The position numbers and the translations under genes were made by a program. The notes under the pieces are model-generated. The model was not told the origin of the DNA. It did not search any database and saw nothing but the letters and a program-made list of their open reading frames with translations. A DNA stretch of 61,104 nt from CAYLHX01 sp964383675 (GTDB lineage: Bacteria; Patescibacteriota; Gracilibacteria; UBA1369; LOWO2-01-FULL-3): positions 1 through 61,104 of the forward strand of contig CAYLHX010000004.1 of NCBI GenBank assembly GCA_964383675.1. The letters run 5' to 3'. Below are positions 59,042 to 61,104 of this stretch, one piece after another (position 1 is the stretch's first letter; the number at the start of each line of letters is the position of its first letter).

Positions 59042-60877
59042 ATGAAAAAAACTTTTTTTCTCTGTACCTTAGTGATTGCCGGTGTACTGATGTTTAAGAT
59101 GAATCAGGGCGAGCTCACTACCACGGACGTCCTGCAGATGAGCGATTTTGGGCTTCATAACCAACCGATAATTGAAGAAAAGGAGGTGACGGAGGCAGAG
59201 GGGTATTTTCATGCTTTTGAGGGCCCACTTACCTATCATGATCTGGTCTTTGGCAATGTCGGAGAAATTACGGAATTCGAAGAGGAGCCGTATGGTGCTA
59301 TCCTGTCGCCTAATCTGCTATATGCCGAGGAGCTGGCGGAGTTTTTTTTAAGATTGAAGGAGACGCGTCAGGTGGACACATTCATCCTTCTGGGAGAAAA
59401 TCACAGCTGGCTCGGCAAGGAGAATGTTTTGGTTAGTAAATACGGTTATGAGTCCCCCTTCGGGAAGATTGAGCCGGAGCTAGAGATTGCTGATAAAATT
59501 TTGGAATTGGAGATGGTAGATAGCTCTTTCTGGGCTTTCAAGAAGGAAAATTCCATTAACACTTTAATACCATTTATTGAAAAGACCTTCCCGAAGGCCG
59601 AGGTGGTGCCGGTGATTTTTAAAGATTTCAGTGAGAACGCTGAATTGGATCAGGTTGTGGAGGTGCTAAAGGAGGAGCTGGGTGAAGATGTTTTTGTGAT
59701 AGCTTCAAGTGAATTTTCTCAACAGATGCACCCTTTGGTTGAAAATTTTCATCAAGAATTGAGCCGAAACGTGCTTGAGACTTTTGATTATGAAGGAATT
59801 GCGCAAATGGATGTGGATAGCCGCCCGGTGATTTATACCTTCATGAAATTGATGGAAGAAAACAGCTCTCGGAAACTGGTAGAAGTAGACTCCGAGGCAA
59901 ACTTGTTTGTGGCTGAAGAAGGGGAACCGGTAAGTGAGGATCGCGATTTAACCGTCATGGCCTTTGGAGACATGATGTTGGGCAGATATGTGCGCACCTT
60001 GATGAACGAATATGGTAAAGACTATATTTTTGCCAATATTGCCGGTTATGAAAACAGATTCTTTGAAGGAGCGGATATAGTTTTTGGTAATCTGGAAGGG
60101 CCGATAAACGGTCAGGGCACTTCGGGGGGTACCGCGATGGTGTTTTCATTCAATGAAGATATCGGACCATTTTTAAGCGATTATGGGTTTAATCTTTTCT
60201 CGATCTCAAATAATCATGCCGTGGATCAAGGTTGGGGAGCTGTGGATACTACACGCTCGGTGCTGGAAAATAGTGATATCGGTTGGTGCGGTCATCCCAG
60301 TGAGGCCGATCCCGAAAGCGTTTATTACGGTGAAGTGGGTGAAAAGAAATACGCCTTCGTGTGTCTGCATGATGTAACTTACAAATTGGATGATGAATCG
60401 GCGGTAAAATTGATTAAGGAGGTGCGTCCTCAGGTTGATTTCTTGTTGGTTTCAATTCATTGGGGGTATGAATATAAGCACTCTCCGGATTTGAATAGTC
60501 AGGTCTCCCCCGGCAGGGCTTTTATTGATGCCGGTGCGGATTTTGTAATTGGTCATCATCCGCACGTGGTGCAAACTTTTGAAGAATATAAAGGAAAATA
60601 TATTTTTTACTCTTTGGGTAATTTTGTCTTTGATCAATATTGGTCAAAAGATACTCAGGAGGAGTTGGCGATCGGAATTGTGCTAGGTGAAAATGAGCAG
60701 AAGGTTTACCTATTCCCGATGAAGAGTGAGAGTTCCCAGTCGCGTTTGATGAATGAAGAGGAGTGGAGTGAGTGGATAGAGCGCTTTATCAACTACGGCG
60801 AGTATAGCGAGCAGACTAAAAGCCAGATTCGCAGCGGCATATTAGAAATTAGCGGCGAAAATGGGAGTGTGTTATAA
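59042..60877 (+). CDS. MEMO-like domain fused to CapA/PgsA-type domain
   Basis: The protein has 611 residues with an N-terminal signal sequence (MKKTFFLCTLVIAGVLMF). Residues about 60-280 match the MEMO1/AmmeMemoRadiSam-B family: YGAILSPNLLYAEELAEFFL, FILLGENHSWLGKENVLVSK, SPFGKIEPELEIADKIL, and VIASSEFSQQMHPLVENFH. Residues about 300-590 are a CapA metallo-phosphoesterase-like domain: LTVMAFGDMMLGRYVRTLMN, ADIVFGNLEGPINGQG, FSISNNHAVDQGW, VSIHWGYEY and DFVIGHHPHVVQTFEEYKGK. The metal-binding Asp, Asn and His residues are visible. CapA proteins act in poly-gamma-glutamate production or related cell-surface steps. The fusion suggests an external or membrane-linked role for the MEMO domain. Confidence 0.88.
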   Translation: MKKTFFLCTLVIAGVLMFKMNQGELTTTDVLQMSDFGLHNQPIIEEKEVTEAEGYFHAFEGPLTYHDLVFGNVGEITEFEEEPYGAILSPNLLYAEELAEFFLRLKETRQVDTFILLGENHSWLGKENVLVSKYGYESPFGKIEPELEIADKILELEMVDSSFWAFKKENSINTLIPFIEKTFPKAEVVPVIFKDFSENAELDQVVEVLKEELGEDVFVIASSEFSQQMHPLVENFHQELSRNVLETFDYEGIAQMDVDSRPVIYTFMKLMEENSSRKLVEVDSEANLFVAEEGEPVSEDRDLTVMAFGDMMLGRYVRTLMNEYGKDYIFANIAGYENRFFEGADIVFGNLEGPINGQGTSGGTAMVFSFNEDIGPFLSDYGFNLFSISNNHAVDQGWGAVDTTRSVLENSDIGWCGHPSEADPESVYYGEVGEKKYAFVCLHDVTYKLDDESAVKLIKEVRPQVDFLLVSIHWGYEYKHSPDLNSQVSPGRAFIDAGADFVIGHHPHVVQTFEEYKGKYIFYSLGNFVFDQYWSKDTQEELAIGIVLGENEQKVYLFPMKSESSQSRLMNEEEWSEWIERFINYGEYSEQTKSQIRSGILEISGENGSVL

Positions 60878-60878
60878 T
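60870..60878 (+). promoter_or_regulatory. Extended -10 box TGtTATAAT overlapping a stop codon
   Basis: TG at 60870-60871, then TATAAT at 60873-60878 form a perfect extended -10. It overlaps the stop codon of the MEMO-CapA gene and lies 41 nt upstream of the next ATG. Confidence 0.6.
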
Positions 60879-60919
60879 TGGTTAAAATTCCTAGACTTAC
60901 CCTCTAAAATTTCAAGCCT

Positions 60920-61104
60920 ATGAAAATCTTATTTGGTGGAGCCGCTGGAGAAGTAACCGGGTCGAAGCATTTGATTACCTTCAATAATAAAAAAATTCTT
61001 CTGGACTGTGGTCTGTTTCAGGGACATCGCAAAGAGTCTGATGAGAAAAATCGTCACTTCTTTTTTGATCCCAAAGAGCTGGACTCGGTAATTTTATCGC
61101 ATGC
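60920..61104 (+). CDS. Beta-CASP metallo-beta-lactamase fold RNA-processing hydrolase (partial)
   Basis: Only the first 61 codons are in the window. They read MKILFGGAAGEVTGSKHLIT at the start, then LLDCGLFQGHRKESDEKN and LDSVILSHA at the edge. This is the opening of the MBL/beta-CASP family related to CPSF/RNase J-type enzymes (GGAxEVTGS, DCGLFQG, and the start of the HxHxDH motif at the cut). Such proteins are RNA endo- or exonucleases that use two zinc ions. The ATG at 60920 has a promoter 41 nt upstream. Confidence 0.85.
   Translation, partial: MKILFGGAAGEVTGSKHLITFNNKKILLDCGLFQGHRKESDEKNRHFFFDPKELDSVILSH

Overview
The window looks like a piece of a Candidate Phyla Radiation (Patescibacteria) chromosome. 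It is AT-rich, uses TGA as an ordinary stop (cas1 and cas2 both end in TGA), and has many short leaders with a -10 box only a few bases before the ATG. It combines compact housekeeping genes (pnp, rpsO, leuS, rsmI, tsaB, rlmH, rnhA) with many large surface proteins and unknown proteins. The phylum cannot be fixed from sequence alone; Peregrinibacteria-like lineages are one possibility. The genetic code is the standard bacterial one.

Layout. 1-7.2 kb: a ParB-like protein, a 744-residue unknown, a sugar-dehydrogenase-like lipoprotein, a membrane protein and an AEC transporter. 7.2-15.6 kb: a complete type V CRISPR-Cas locus, with 27 full repeats plus one truncated repeat, a candidate leader holding an inverted anti-repeat beside a strong hairpin, then cas2, cas1, cas4 and a 1423-residue effector on the minus strand. 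The effector's C-terminus (RuvC I-III and a zinc ribbon) resembles Cas12d/CasY. The gene order and the full Cas4-Cas1-Cas2 set are instead those of type V-A, and the spacers are of ordinary length. A Fic protein with three operator-like boxes lies directly upstream. 17.0-21.6 kb: tRNA-Gly, then an operon of four unknown or poorly known genes behind a consensus promoter that carries an inverted repeat.

21.6-30.8 kb: pnp, rpsO, corA, membrane proteins, a cyclic-nucleotide-binding protein, a PAS-like membrane protein and leuS. 30.8-36.9 kb: an ECF sigma factor followed after 2 nt by an alpha-2-macroglobulin-like membrane protein. That protein has a short cytoplasmic N-terminus and an intein-like Hint domain placed where the protease bait region of this family lies. 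36.9-46.3 kb: exported proteins, including an M23 peptidase with SLH repeats, a CHASE2-adenylate cyclase, and two proteins with MYXO-CTERM-like tails, one with a long Asp-Ala-Gly-Pro repeat. 46.3-50.4 kb: four pilin-like genes in two divergent units. 50.4-61.1 kb: rsmI, tsaB, an amidase-SpoIID fusion, thioredoxin, RNase HI, rlmH, a glutaredoxin, a MEMO-CapA fusion and the start of a beta-CASP metallo-hydrolase.

The strongest candidates for undescribed biology are (1) the Cas12d-like effector with full adaptation genes, normal spacers and a long anti-repeat RNA, and (2) the sigma factor / alpha-2-macroglobulin-Hint pair, which could be a protease-sensing or self-cleaving surface signalling system.
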